Positions 25,584 through 36,232 of a stretch of 64,000 nt of DNA are shown here, piece by piece. Position 1 is the stretch's first letter. Each line of letters opens with the position of its first letter. The notes below the pieces were generated by a model. It saw only the letters and a list, made by a program, of their open reading frames with translations. It ran no database searches and was not told where the DNA came from. This stretch comes from Acanthacorydalis orientalis. Its lineage: Eukaryota > Arthropoda > Insecta > Megaloptera > Corydalidae. Made by a program: the position numbers and the translations under genes. The DNA lies in the NCBI GenBank assembly GCA_034766995.1, contig CM068315.1:12558510-12622509 (forward strand), given 5' to 3'.

Positions 25584-26019
25584 CCTATACTTTCACAAAA
25601 TAAAATAATATTAAATCAAATAGGACAAACATTTACCTTAAATGTCATTTTGCTTATGGTTAGTAGTTTCTTCTTGTGTCATTAGTAAATTAGTTTATTA
25701 TTTACTTGTTATATAAAGAGATTGATGTCTATTCTTATTTGACTTTTATATGGATCTTAAATAAACTTTCAACATAGAATTATTACTCTTTAAAAGATGA
25801 CTGAAAATCATGTTATTTCGCAATTTATATTATCCATTAAGGCACTTTTTCAATCCGGATTATTGTAATATTTTTTTTCTTTAAATTTATTAGTATTCTC
25901 ATGAAACTTATATGTTTTAATATTACAGCATACATTCTTATACCAATTTCTATAATTTACAAAAATAAAAACAACCAAATATCTCTAATAGTTTCAAAGC
26001 ATGTGAATTATATACAGTG

Positions 26020-26067
<48 letters not shown>

Positions 26068-27162
26068 GGCCCGTAAAACCTTATGCGTGCAAATATTCTC
26101 AAATCTCTTTATACGATATTTATTGAATTTTTATAGTAATGCTTTGTGATGTATTTTATTCGTTTCGTAGCAAAGAATGTATTTGTATAAAAAATATTTG
26201 ATGTGAACATTTTGGAGGAATTATCCTTACACTCATTTATACGGTTGTAGGAATCGCAAGAATTCAATGGCATTATCCAGGTCAGTTTCTTATTTTGCAG
26301 ATCCGACATTTTTTCTCAATATCGAAACGAAGTTTCGCTCAGATGAAAAAATAATATTGATTTAATATATGAAAGAATTTTGTTATTAAATATAGATTCT
26401 TTTTTGTATGTGTTCAACATGGAAACAAAATTTAATTGATTGCGTATTAAAGACATATTTTTTAATAAAGTTATATTTTGTCTGTCAGACATATTTTTTA
26501 AAAAGTTTTTATTGCTTTTATTTTTTATTAAGTTTGTTATATTTTTTATCAGGTAAAAAGAATGAATATATAAAATTAACAATATACTTTTTTTTAACTG
26601 TACTTAAATTTACTTGCAAACATGTTTTTCTATTTCTCTATTTACCACACATTTTTTTCTTATCAAAAACGTTCTATATTTGATAATTATTGATTATTTT
26701 AATTGAGGTTTATGAATATTTCGATAAGCATAAGAGTGCAAAATAAATCTGTGTCTCTCGTTAACTATTCATATATAGAGAAAATGTTTTTCTGGAAATG
26801 TGAAATCAGTTTTTGATATTCAGTAAAAAACATTTTTATTTCTCTACCCGGCGCTTCTACCTGATTATATAATATTAATATTTTAATATCAATATTATTA
26901 AATACTATACTTAATTTTTTTCTCCCTGTATATTTCATAAATTTCCTTTGTGTATCTCTTTTACAAGTACATATTATGATTTTATTTATAGATATTTATA
27001 TAAATCAAGTACTTATTCTCTTTAGTTGGTGTTTTTATAAAAAAATAGTTTTATGAATATCATATCAGTATAAAATCCACTTTTTGATCTTCAAATGTAA
27101 ATATCAACGTTTTGAATTTATAAATGTATGAAATATTAGGACATTTATTTATTAATGTGTAA

Positions 27163-27165
<3 letters not shown>
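25583..27165. other. AT-rich non-coding DNA
   Basis: No supported gene. The overlapping frames on both strands at 26109-26683 are Phe-, Ile-, Asn- and Lys-rich and show no motif. A TA tract lies at 26023-26064. Confidence 0.55.

Positions 27166-27222
<57 letters not shown>
27166..27222. repeat. (TA)n microsatellite
   Basis: TA run with one GTATA interruption. Confidence 0.9.
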
Positions 27223-27223
<1 letters not shown>

Positions 27224-27599
27224 TATAAATAAATGTAATTTATACATTTGTTTTATTTATGCACTTATTTGTGAACATATAATTTAGGAAATATTAGAAC
27301 AATTATAATGTAACCACTCTAAATAAAAAATAACCAGAATAGAATTCCTTTTCTTATATTTAATATTAAACAATATGACTACTGAATACTTTTTAAATAA
27401 CAAAATCATTTGACTTGAATATATGAGTACAAAATTCTTAATAAATTAATTAATAGTACTTTAACATTTTACTTAATGCTGACAACATTTTTTTATTCAT
27501 AAATTTGATTGTTTTTGTTTATTTTTAAAAAGGGTAGGTAACAAAAAATATGGGTCAATTATAATATTTTGTTTTATATATATATATATATAAATTAGT

Positions 27600-27960
27600 C
27601 CTCCGTGATTTTTATTCGTGTTCTGATTGGCTGATTGAGATCACGTGGCCTCTGTTCTGATTGGTTAACATAAGTCACATGTATGTAGTTCTTTCTCGAT
27701 GTACAACAAAAGAGGGTATAAGATTTCAGTGTAAAACTGATATGAAATTTATTATAAATATTGTAATCACTGAAGCTTTAGAGTAAAAAATTGTAACATT
27801 ATATTTTATGTTACAATATAATATTTGTAAACTTTTCCAATGTAAATTTTCGACTTACATTTTACGCGGATTAGTTCTGTATATAATTTGCTCATTTTCT
27901 TATTTATTATGGGGGCGCGAACGAGAGATAAATCCTTCACAAGGATTGGTGAGCATAGAA
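27600..27960 (+). other. LTR-like or promoter-like block
   Basis: Two copies of GTTCTGATTGG (an inverted CCAAT box) lie about 35 bp apart around a CACGTGG E-box. They are followed by GGGTATAAGATTTCAGTG, which combines TATA-like and initiator-like words that sit closer together than usual, then AT-rich DNA, and then GGGGGCGCGAACGAGAG near 27910. This order would fit a retroviral-type LTR followed by a primer-binding site, but no gag or pol frame follows and no second LTR was found. A host promoter fragment is equally possible. Confidence 0.25.
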
Positions 27961-28479
27961 ACCAGTAGGTGAAGCTTCTTAGTGGTATTTAAAAAAAGGT
28001 TTTATTATTCAATGGATCTTCAAATTCTGATAATGAAATTGATTATGAATATAACTTGATTTAAATATATTTTATTTAATAATAAATCAAGAATAATTTC
28101 GAACATGAATTTATTCTAATTAATAATAGATTTTCTATGAAAAAGTGATCGATTTTTTATAGCGTTTCATTCAAAAATATTAAATATTATTTTATTTTGA
28201 AAATTAAATTAAAATAAAATTTATTTATATTATCATTGAAATATAATTCGTACATATTTATGATTATGTTTTGAAAAAGATTGACAAATATTGACTACAA
28301 ACGTAAATTTAAAATTTCCGTCCATATATAATGCTAATTTGCACAAATCCACTCTAGTTTGATTAAATCAAACAAAAATATTTGTTTATTTTAGAAACAG
28401 TTCATCACAACAAACATGAAAAACTGAAAATGTACCAAAAAGTCAAATACACATTCAAAACAATAGATTAAGCGGGGTG

Positions 28480-28700
28480 AGCTTTTAACACAGAGCTATT
28501 CGTGTTAATGTGCCTATTGTTAGGTACGAAAAAAACTGTGCAACGACTGAGCCTGTTTTAATCAATCACGCAAAGTGTCAAACACGCGCACTTTTTTTAA
28601 TTCTCCTTTTGAGAATGGGTTTAGTGTACCCTCTTGAGGCTATCGTCGTTGCAGTCTGCAGAACTTATTTCTGTCAGTCATTAAACCCTCCTTAGTAGTA
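28480..28700 (+). other. GC-richer segment of unknown nature
   Basis: About 220 bp with balanced composition inside AT-rich DNA. An open frame of 61 codons (28510-28695) crosses it without a recognised domain. It could be a decayed mobile element or a conserved non-coding sequence. I cannot decide from one sequence. Confidence 0.3.
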
Positions 28701-29270
28701 TTTTCCGTAGACAAAAAAAATCATTGTTATGGCAATTACTTCAGTCGTACACATTCAATCTCCATTTCACCTTTTCGAAATTCGTGACATATCATTATCA
28801 TGATTTTTTCTTCTTGTTTAAAATATTTGATTCTTGTGTGAGATTTAAACATCTTGTCTTATTTTATTCATTTCTTATTCTAACAATGTCATATGTTAGT
28901 CACTTCATTTTTTTGTAGATTTTTAAGTACACATTATGTAGCACTATATTTTAATCAGTCTTAACTTACGTTTAACTAATTCTTATTTCATTTTAAACAT
29001 ATTCCCTTCTTCATTTTGCAAACTATTCCTAAACATTTCTAGATTTACAAAAACTTTTGAATCTTTTTTTTGATCTGTTCTTAGTAATACAAATCTATAG
29101 TTCTTTTAAACGTTAGTTTTTCGTTCTAATTTTTTTTTGTGTGTATTATTTCTGAACATTTATTATCTAATGTACAAGTTAACACGTCCTCAGGCATTGT
29201 CCGTACAATATTTTAATACAAAAATTATAGCACAATAATCACATTCTCATAAATACATACACAGACAAAC

Positions 29271-29303
<33 letters not shown>

Positions 29304-29304
<1 letters not shown>

Positions 29305-29505
29305 GTGGTCGGCAAACTCCGACGACTAGGTAAAGTCCGACTTGGGTTAGTCAATATATATACTGATTTAAAAAATTAAAACTAGATCACCTTCACCCTC
29401 AACGTTTTTTGATCCGACCAAGCTCATATATACAGTCCTAAGTAGAGGTTTTACTTCGGACTTTGACTGCCGGCGGCCGGTCAAAGTCGGACTTTGCCTA
29501 CGACA
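29304..29505. mobile_element. 202-bp MITE with repeated AAAGTCCGACTT motifs
   Basis: The left end TGTGGTCGGCAAACTCCGAC and the reverse complement of the right end TGTCGTAGGCAAAGTCCGAC form imperfect inverted repeats. TATAA lies directly outside each end (29299-29303 and 29506-29510), although the left one merges with a TA tract, so it is an uncertain target duplication. Inside, the AAAGTCCGACTT word or its complement recurs at least three more times, and CGGCGGCCGG is a GC-rich palindrome. No protein is encoded. The superfamily is not recognised. Confidence 0.65.
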
Positions 29506-29690
29506 TATAAAGACTTTTATTTATAAATAATTGTAATTATTGATTTTTGTTATTTGATTTCTAAATATCATTTAAAACTTTAAATGTGGTTGTATAAATT
29601 GTAAATTATAATTAATTCTAAGTTATTATATTTACTTACGGCAGTAGTTACAAATAAATTGTACAAAAATTAATTCAAACTTTGAAAATA

Positions 29691-30232
29691 TTAGGTCGAT
29701 AGGAAAATAATTGTTTGCAACCTTCAAACTCGTATACATTTTCTAATTTGTGATTTTAAGTGATCTAGAACTGTGGAATAACTAACACCTAATTTTTATG
29801 CAAGCTTTCATTCAAGCTCTAATTTAACTAACGCCTTCAGTTGGTCGTTATGAACTGAAGAAGGGCGCCCGCGACCATTTTCATTTTCAAAGCTCTCGTC
29901 CCCATCACGAAATTTTTGGAAGCACCATTATACCGTATGCTTCTTAACAGTACGCACACCAAAATCATCATTTTTTACGAGCAGTTTCTACTGCTTTACC
30001 AATCTTTTTGAACTTATACAAAAAAATACCCTTATGTGATTATTTTCCATCTTTAATTTAATAACTCAATTTGAAGCAAACTTAATAGTAAAACCAAAGT
30101 CGATGTTACCAAATATAGACCGAAAGTGCACTTTAAAATGATATTAACATGAACACCAGGAAACGATACTTTCATAAAAAATAAGGTTAGAATTCAGAAA
30201 AGAAAACCGAAATTATTTTCCTACTAACTTAA
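29691..30232 (-). pseudogene. Mariner copy c, N-terminal transposase fragment
   Basis: The left terminus TTAGGTCGATAGGAAAATAA follows TA, and the right terminus in reverse complement is TTAAGTTAGTAGGAAAATAA. The minus strand reads, with stops and shifts, as a mariner DNA-binding domain. It begins at an ATGGAAAAT near 30048 and includes TVKKHTV, FQKFRDGDESFE, GRGRPSSVHNDQLKALV and the helix KLGVSYSTVLDHLK. The frame then joins the terminal region directly, with no catalytic Asp. 542 bp. Copies a, b and e lie in the same orientation. Confidence 0.85.
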
Positions 30233-31440
30233 TGTATTAAAACATTCAAAATTCAAGAGTTAAATGAACAGTAAATGACTGTAAACGATAATATAATGTT
30301 AAATATCCTAAATTTTCAAATATTTAAAATCACAAATATTTTAGTTACAATTTATGGAATATCTTACCAATTTTAATATATAATTAATTATTTTAACAAA
30401 AAAATATATGGAAAATTGATATATTTTACAATATCTCAATTTGTAATAGTTTTTAGTTTTATATTTATTTTTCTCTGAGTGAGAATAAAACATATAATAG
30501 AACTATGTAAACGAAGAAAGAATACAAATAACAAATTTTTCTTTGTTATTTGCACAATAAAAAGTATAAATGGAAATAATTGAAAAAAGAAATAAAATCA
30601 TTTAAGACCAATAATTATACTATTTTAAAAGAATCATATTTTTCATTTTCACGCAAAAAATATAAGTAAATAGTTTTAATACAATTGAGTTTACTTAATA
30701 ATTATAAATGAAATAATAAATAGAAAATTTATAGTTATTACACGTTATTTTCAATTTTTCCCCCTTCATTTTTTTTAAAAAAATATAAATTGAGTAACAT
30801 GTATTATGCAAATATCAATTCATAATATAGTAATTAATTATATCTGCTCCTAGTTTAAATTTCTACAATGATTCTTTTTGGAATCTATTAATAATTTTGT
30901 TAATATATTAATTGATTGTAAATTATGTTGAAATATAATAAAATTTACAATGTACATTAAATATGCAAATTAGAATACAAATAAAAAATTAGGCTAATAA
31001 AATTATTATGTTAACTCTTTTATAAAAATATAAGTAAATGTACAAAAAAACTTATTGATAATTCATGCAATCTGTTTCTCCATTAACACCCGACGCTGTT
31101 AAAAAAATAATTTGATTTTTTTATAATGAAGATTAAGCAAAAGGATATTAATGTACAAAAATAAATAATAAATTTATTACAAAAACAATTACATAACGTA
31201 ATAAATTTAATAGGAAACTCTAGCAAATCAATTTTATAAAATATTATCAATCTTTGACAGTCAAAACAAGCAAAAAATCACACAAAGAAAACAAAATATT
31301 TTCAGAAGAGAATTTATATTCTCACTTTATGTCTGCTTGGATTACCTCCTTGACAATAAACAACTTTATATAAAATATATTTCTTCATCGGTTTCTGAAT
31401 ATTCTTCCTCCTCTATTGACAACAGTTAATATCCTTCAGT
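30233..31440. other. AT-rich non-coding DNA
   Basis: Nothing recognised. Strings of short A and T runs only. Confidence 0.6.
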
Positions 31441-31446
31441 TGCTCT

Positions 31447-31815
31447 CTACCTCGTTTGCCACACAACAACATAAACAGTAAACATCGTTATTTGCCAAAC
31501 AACACACTTGTTGCCACAACTGTTTGAAACCATCACGACAAGATACAAATGATTTATGATAAAATCATTATCATAAACTGCCACAATCATACAAACTAAC
31601 GATTTATTTCGCGGATAGACAAAAAACAATTTATACTGAATAATCTCGTTCGTTTCACATTTATATACATTCTGTCTCTGACGTTGAGATTTCTGCACGA
31701 GCAACTTTCGAATGATGTGTTTCATCGAAAAGTTTAATCGATATATTTGTTGTATCTTTTCATGTATTTGTTCTTCATGTCGACGAAGATAATCAGCAAT
31801 GTTAAAAACAGATAA
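31447..31815 (-). CDS. Unassigned open frame (possible exon or transposon fragment)
   Basis: A stretch on the minus strand stays open for more than 110 codons in DNA where stops are otherwise frequent. Its upstream part is basic and helical-looking (YLRRHEEQIHEKIQQIYRL, then KHIIRKLLVQKSQRQRQNV). An ATG lies at 31725, but the frame extends further upstream. Downstream of its stop the same strand encodes an acidic run (IEEEEYSETDEE) in another frame. No domain is recognised and no splice sites are convincing. It may be a decayed transposon, a real exon, or chance. Confidence 0.25.
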   Translation of the reverse strand, partial: LSVFNIADYLRRHEEQIHEKIQQIYRLNFSMKHIIRKLLVQKSQRQRQNVYKCETNEIIQYKLFFVYPRNKSLVCMIVAVYDNDFIINHLYLVVMVSNSCGNKCVVWQITMFTVYVVVWQTR

Positions 31816-31863
31816 ATTTATATAAATTCAAAAGATACAAATTCATCTCAATTATTGTCTTTG

Positions 31864-31867
<4 letters not shown>

Positions 31868-31904
<37 letters not shown>
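31868..31904. repeat. (TA)n microsatellite
   Basis: Pure TA run. Confidence 0.9.
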
Positions 31905-31906
<2 letters not shown>

Positions 31907-32107
31907 TTGTATACATTATACATATATTTATAAAACCTACAAATATATATATAAGAATATTATTACTTTTAGATAAAACCTTAATATATTTTAAATATTC
32001 AAATATAATTTAAATAAAGGACATTGTTGAATTCTATTGTAGATAATAATTTAATTTTACAATAAAAATATTTAAGTGTAAATAAATACGAAATTTATTA
32101 TTAAATC

Positions 32108-32109
<2 letters not shown>

Positions 32110-32161
<52 letters not shown>
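32110..32161. repeat. (TA)n microsatellite
   Basis: Pure TA run of about 52 bp. Confidence 0.9.
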
Positions 32162-32168
<7 letters not shown>

Positions 32169-33054
32169 ATTTCTATATACTTTTATATAATCTTGCTATT
32201 TTATTTACTTAAGATGTCTTACAAATTTTCCAAAACATTTAATTCGTTCACTATCTATTAAATAAAGAGAATAAATTCGTGCTATCTGACAGACTTATAA
32301 TTGTTTCATTTACATTTTGCTTTCAATTTGTGAACTTGTCTAATCCAGATTTGTTTGAAGTGATCCTATATTTAATTACAAATAATTTCTCAATTTGAAG
32401 AACACTTGTTATTTGGTGAAATATGATTTAAACAAAACAAGAAATACAGTTCTCCTTTTCTATTCTTTTGAGAATATTATTAATAAAAAATATTTTTTTT
32501 CTTGAAGAAACCTCTTAAGAAATTCCTTACTTTGGTTTAATTTTTAATTAAATCAGTCAATAAACTTGTAAAAAAGTAAATTCTATTTAAAACAAATTTG
32601 TTTGTTACCATAAAATTAAATTAATTATTTATTTTTCAATACTAAATTTAAATACGAATAAAAATTGTTTCAAGAATATAAAACAGTTTTTATTTTAATT
32701 TATGGAAATAAAGTAATTTCTATTTTTGAATGAAAATTACACAATAACAATTATTTTCAAGTTCTATTACATTAATTGAGCTTGTTCGCTATAAAAAATT
32801 AACAATACAATTTAATTATCTTAAATTTAATTAGTTATATGAATAACATCGAAACAGTTTAGTTAAGTTTTTAGAAAAGTATTCATAATGAAATAGTCTC
32901 CTATAACATACACTATATATATATATATTAGGTAATATTACAGTTAGGTCTATTATAGTTTTTATTTTCTGAATTCTAACCTTAATTTTCTTCAATGAAA
33001 GTGTCATTTCATGGTATTTATGTTAATATAATTTTAAAATGCATTTTTCGGTTT

Positions 33055-33380
33055 GTATTTTGGTAACGTCGCCTTTGGTTTTATTATTATTGTGCTTCAA
33101 ATTAAGCTATGAAATTAAAGATAGAAAAGAACCAAATAAAAGCAAATTTTGTACGAGATCAAAACAGGTGGTAAAGCAGCAGATACTACTCATAAATTAA
33201 ACGATGCTTTTAGTGTGGGTATTTTGGTAATATCGACTTGGGTTCTGTTATTAATTTTGCTTCAAATTGGGATATTGAATTAAAGTTGGAGAAGAAGAAA
33301 TAAGACCATTTTTTTTTAGTTTAAAACGGGTGGTAAAGCAACAGAAATTGCTCATAAAATAAACGATGCTTTTGGTGTGG
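33055..33380 (+). repeat. Tandem duplication inside mariner copy d
   Basis: Both halves run from TATTTTGGTAA through TTTTGCTTCAAATT-like leader words to AACGATGCTTTT and GTGTGGGT. The words GTATT at the start (33055), at the junction (33219) and at the end (33381) mark a 5-bp microhomology at the breakpoints. The halves have since diverged at many positions, so the event is old. Confidence 0.8.
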
Positions 33381-33562
33381 GTATTGTTAAGGAACGTACG
33401 GTGCAATGCTGGTTCCAAAAAGTTCGTGCTCAGGACGAGAGCCTTGAAGATGAAGAAGATCGCGGACGTTATTTTTCAGTTCATAACGACCAACTAAAGG
33501 CATTAGTTGGATCAAAACCACTCACAGAAAATCACTCGAGATCTTGCACAAAAATTAAATAA
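33286..33562 (+). pseudogene. Mariner transposase N-terminal fragment (copy d)
   Basis: The expected start codon is TTG instead of ATG (33286), and a stop follows after LEKKK. The frame reopens and reads through GIVKERTVQCWFQKVRAQDE, SLEDEED and SVHNDQLKALV. This is the helix-turn-helix and linker region of a mariner transposase, including the WFQKF-type recognition helix. It ends after SCTKIK. Behind it STVLDHLK is visible in another frame, followed directly by the 3' terminus. The catalytic domain is missing. Confidence 0.85.
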
Positions 33563-33653
33563 TTATTCAACAGTTCTGGACCACTTAAATTAAAAATGGA
33601 TATGAATTTGAATGTCATAAACCGCAATTATTTTTCTACCAACCTAATATGTA

Positions 33654-33657
<4 letters not shown>

Positions 33658-33706
<49 letters not shown>
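33658..33706. repeat. (TA)n microsatellite next to mariner copy d
   Basis: Pure TA run starting within 11 bp of the mariner terminus. Confidence 0.9.
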
Positions 33707-33710
<4 letters not shown>

Positions 33711-34138
33711 TCCATTATAAAATAGTGATTATTGAAACCTGTAACTACTATTTCAATATATTTCTTTAATAAAACATGACATGTTATAAAATGTGATTTA
33801 ACTTTTTAACATATGATTTAATGGTGGAGCAGTCTTAATTTTACATTTGATTACAATATTTGTTATTTTGTGATAAAAATCTTGAATGTTAGTTATTCCC
33901 CTTTTTTTGTTAATTTTTTGACACTCATACGATTATTTAAAGGAATAAGGAGCGATTCTAAAATCTGTTGGGCTAGTTTATATTTTTGGTTCATATACGT
34001 TCAATGAAAATAATAATATTTTACAAATGAATTTAACAGAAATCAGTTAATAATTAATGAACACTTTGACCTGCACAGTACAGTTCTAGTGTGGCTTTAA
34101 AAATCTGATAGCATGATCAGATGAGATTTTTCTGTACA

Positions 34139-34228
34139 TTGGCTCTTTAAGGATAATGACTGCCATCCAAATATGAATAGTCATATTTTTGATCAGATTT
34201 TATTTTTTGATTTGTGGGGTAACAAAAA
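34139..34228 (-). repeat. Dispersed repeat family R, copy 6 (inverted)
   Basis: TTGGCTCTTTAAGGATAATG, then GCCATCCAAATATGAATA, then TTTTTGATCAGA and TTGATTTGTGG follow the same order as the copy at 47355. Confidence 0.5.
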
Positions 34229-34951
34229 CCATTTCTGATATTGAACTTCTCTTCTTTCAGTGTTTAAACGATAAATTCATAGAATATTATAAATCTTTGT
34301 TAACTTCTTTATATTTATCTTAACAACTTTCAAGAATTTAAATTTTATCATTTAACCAAAAAAAAAAATAATATACTATGCAATAAATTATTTACTTTAA
34401 TAAAAACAGAAATAAATTTATTTAAAATGAACATTTATAATATAATGTTGCACCAATATTTCAATCAAGAATAATGTTGTTTTACCAAAACTATACTTTT
34501 AATAATATTTTTATGAATTAACTCCATTAAATAATTTATTAAAAATATAACACAATATTTAAATTTAATGTATTTGAAAACGTTAAATTATTGTTCTGTG
34601 CTGGTTCTTTTTTTAAAAAAAAATAATAAAAACTAAATTCACATAATTTTGTATTCTAATTTATATACTTTTTGTTTATAAGTTTTATTTATATACATTT
34701 CGATTTGTTTTTTATTGTGTTTAATATTTGAAAACCAGTGAATATGTATAAATAAATAAACAACGTTTAGTTCTTTAAATAAATTGTAAAAAATAAAATA
34801 AACATTAAAAAATCTCAAAATATAAAATATATCCATCAAAATAACTAATCTGTGTGAAACATTGTGGAAAATAGATAAACTTTATATTTATACAAATAAT
34901 TCTAGTGTGAAATTGTCTACTGCATCCATTTTGATGTGTTGCTGAATCATT

Positions 34952-34952
<1 letters not shown>

Positions 34953-35046
<94 letters not shown>

Positions 35047-35112
35047 TATATATATATGTATATATATGTATATATATTGTGTATATATATATATATATAT
35101 ATATAGTATATG

Positions 35113-35182
<70 letters not shown>

Positions 35183-35265
35183 ATGTACATATATATGTAT
35201 ATATATGTATATATATATATGTATATATATATATATGTATGTATGCATGTATACATATATATGGA
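34953..35265. repeat. Largest TA-based tract in the window (about 310 bp)
   Basis: Long TA runs are separated by TATGTATATATG, TTGTGTATA and GTACATATATG units. Open frames of 82-147 codons through it are only Tyr/Ile repeats on both strands. The tract ends abruptly in GC-richer unique DNA at 35266. Confidence 0.95.
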
Positions 35266-35600
35266 TAGATATACGGTATGTTCAATTCCATTGGGGTTGA
35301 TTTGGTTCCAGTGAGTTGATTATGTTCTCGCTCTGATGCTGGTCGACGTTCGTTCTCTCCTGCGCACAATGAGGTCAGTCAATTTCATATCATACGCCTA
35401 TTCTGTGTATTTTCCAAACCACTCGTGTGTTTGCGTGTAATTCGCTATCGTAATAGTGACCGTCCATAACACGCATGGAAATTGTACGACGCATAAACTG
35501 GAAATCATACATCGATTCGAAAACATATTATGTTTAACGCTCATTGCAAACTATTTCATATCTGTTCGGTTTACATTAATTTTCTATTAAAATGTTCGAC
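35266..35600. other. GC-richer island with inverted similarity to 39265-39310
   Basis: Balanced composition with CpGs and no long open frame. Bases 35470-35485 are the exact reverse complement of 39282-39297, and both flanks also align (ATGCGTC on one side, GACGGTC or GACCGTC on the other). It could be a duplicated regulatory element or part of an unrecognised repeat. Confidence 0.4.
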
Positions 35601-36099
35601 CGTTTTATTTGTTTCGTCAGAACGAAAATAAAATACGGCATTTGAGAAACATAAATTAATAACATTATTGTTTGTATGCATTCATTCGTACTGTGTAATT
35701 TTAATTTGTTTTATATTGAATAAACTAATCTTCATTTCTATATTATTTTTTTTAAGATACATAAAATAATATTTCAAAATATTCTTCCATAATTACGCTG
35801 TTTATATAATATTTCGTTTCTTAAAATGAAGTATCCAATTTAGAAATGAAAATACATCAAAATATTTTTTTTAATAATTACCCTAAAGGTTTGACTCGAT
35901 GCTAGAACACTACTGTCTTTAAAATGTATAAAAGTAAAGTTAAATATTTTCTTCCTCGATTGTGTACTATTTTCTTTAACTCCACTAACCACAAGTCAAT
36001 GGTTCTACTCAAAAATATTAGTAAATCATTACTGATCATTTTTTATTCTTATTTATTTCGATATCAATGTCATCATCCTCAGAGGAAAGGCACTAGATT
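35601..36099. other. AT-rich DNA
   Basis: No gene supported. Minus-strand CTGAGGATGATGAC followed by GAAAT near 36045-36082 is hammerhead-like but lacks pairing stems (see rejected items). Confidence 0.5.
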
Positions 36100-36232
36100 T
36101 TTTATTATACTTTGGCACTGAGGATAAATAAATCTCCATCCACATACGCATAAATAACAATCAATAATGAACAATAATTTTTTGTTGAATATTTTTGATC
36201 AAAAAAATGTTTGTGTTCTGCAAGGTGAAAAA
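36100..36232 (-). repeat. Dispersed repeat family R, copy 4 (inverted)
   Basis: Inverted copy. Its reverse complement shows TGATCAAAAATATTCAACAA, then TTGATTGTTATTTATGCGTA, then GGATGGAGATTTATTTATCC, in the family order. Confidence 0.55.

Larger units (their letters stand above)
32928..33647 (+). mobile_element. Mariner copy d with internal tandem duplication
   Basis: The right end reverse-complements to TTAGGTTGGTAGAAAAATAA and is followed by TA. The left end begins TTAGGTAATATTA and is degraded by an insertion-like change. At 720 bp it is longer than its relatives because a 5' segment is duplicated: 33055-33218 and 33219-33380 are tandem homologous copies (164 and 162 bp). Each holds the 5' leader plus the first part of the transposase. 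TA tracts lie on both sides. Confidence 0.85.

Noticed and set aside
26109..26683. Overlapping frames of 66-91 codons on both strands
   Set aside because: Phe-, Ile-, Asn- and Lys-rich chance frames in AT-rich DNA without motifs, and mutually overlapping in antisense.
34805..35369. Open frames of 82-147 codons with Tyr/Ile repeats through the TA tract
   Set aside because: They exist on both strands and in several frames at once and translate only TA and TATG units, with no start context and no domain. The same applies at 2013-2246, 18793-19018, 21839-22290, 25235-25454 and 47750-48158.
36045..36090. Second hammerhead candidate: CTGAGGATGATGAC followed by GAAAT on the minus strand
   Set aside because: Stem II pairs poorly, no stem I partner exists upstream and downstream, and no stem III with a GUH site follows GAAA.
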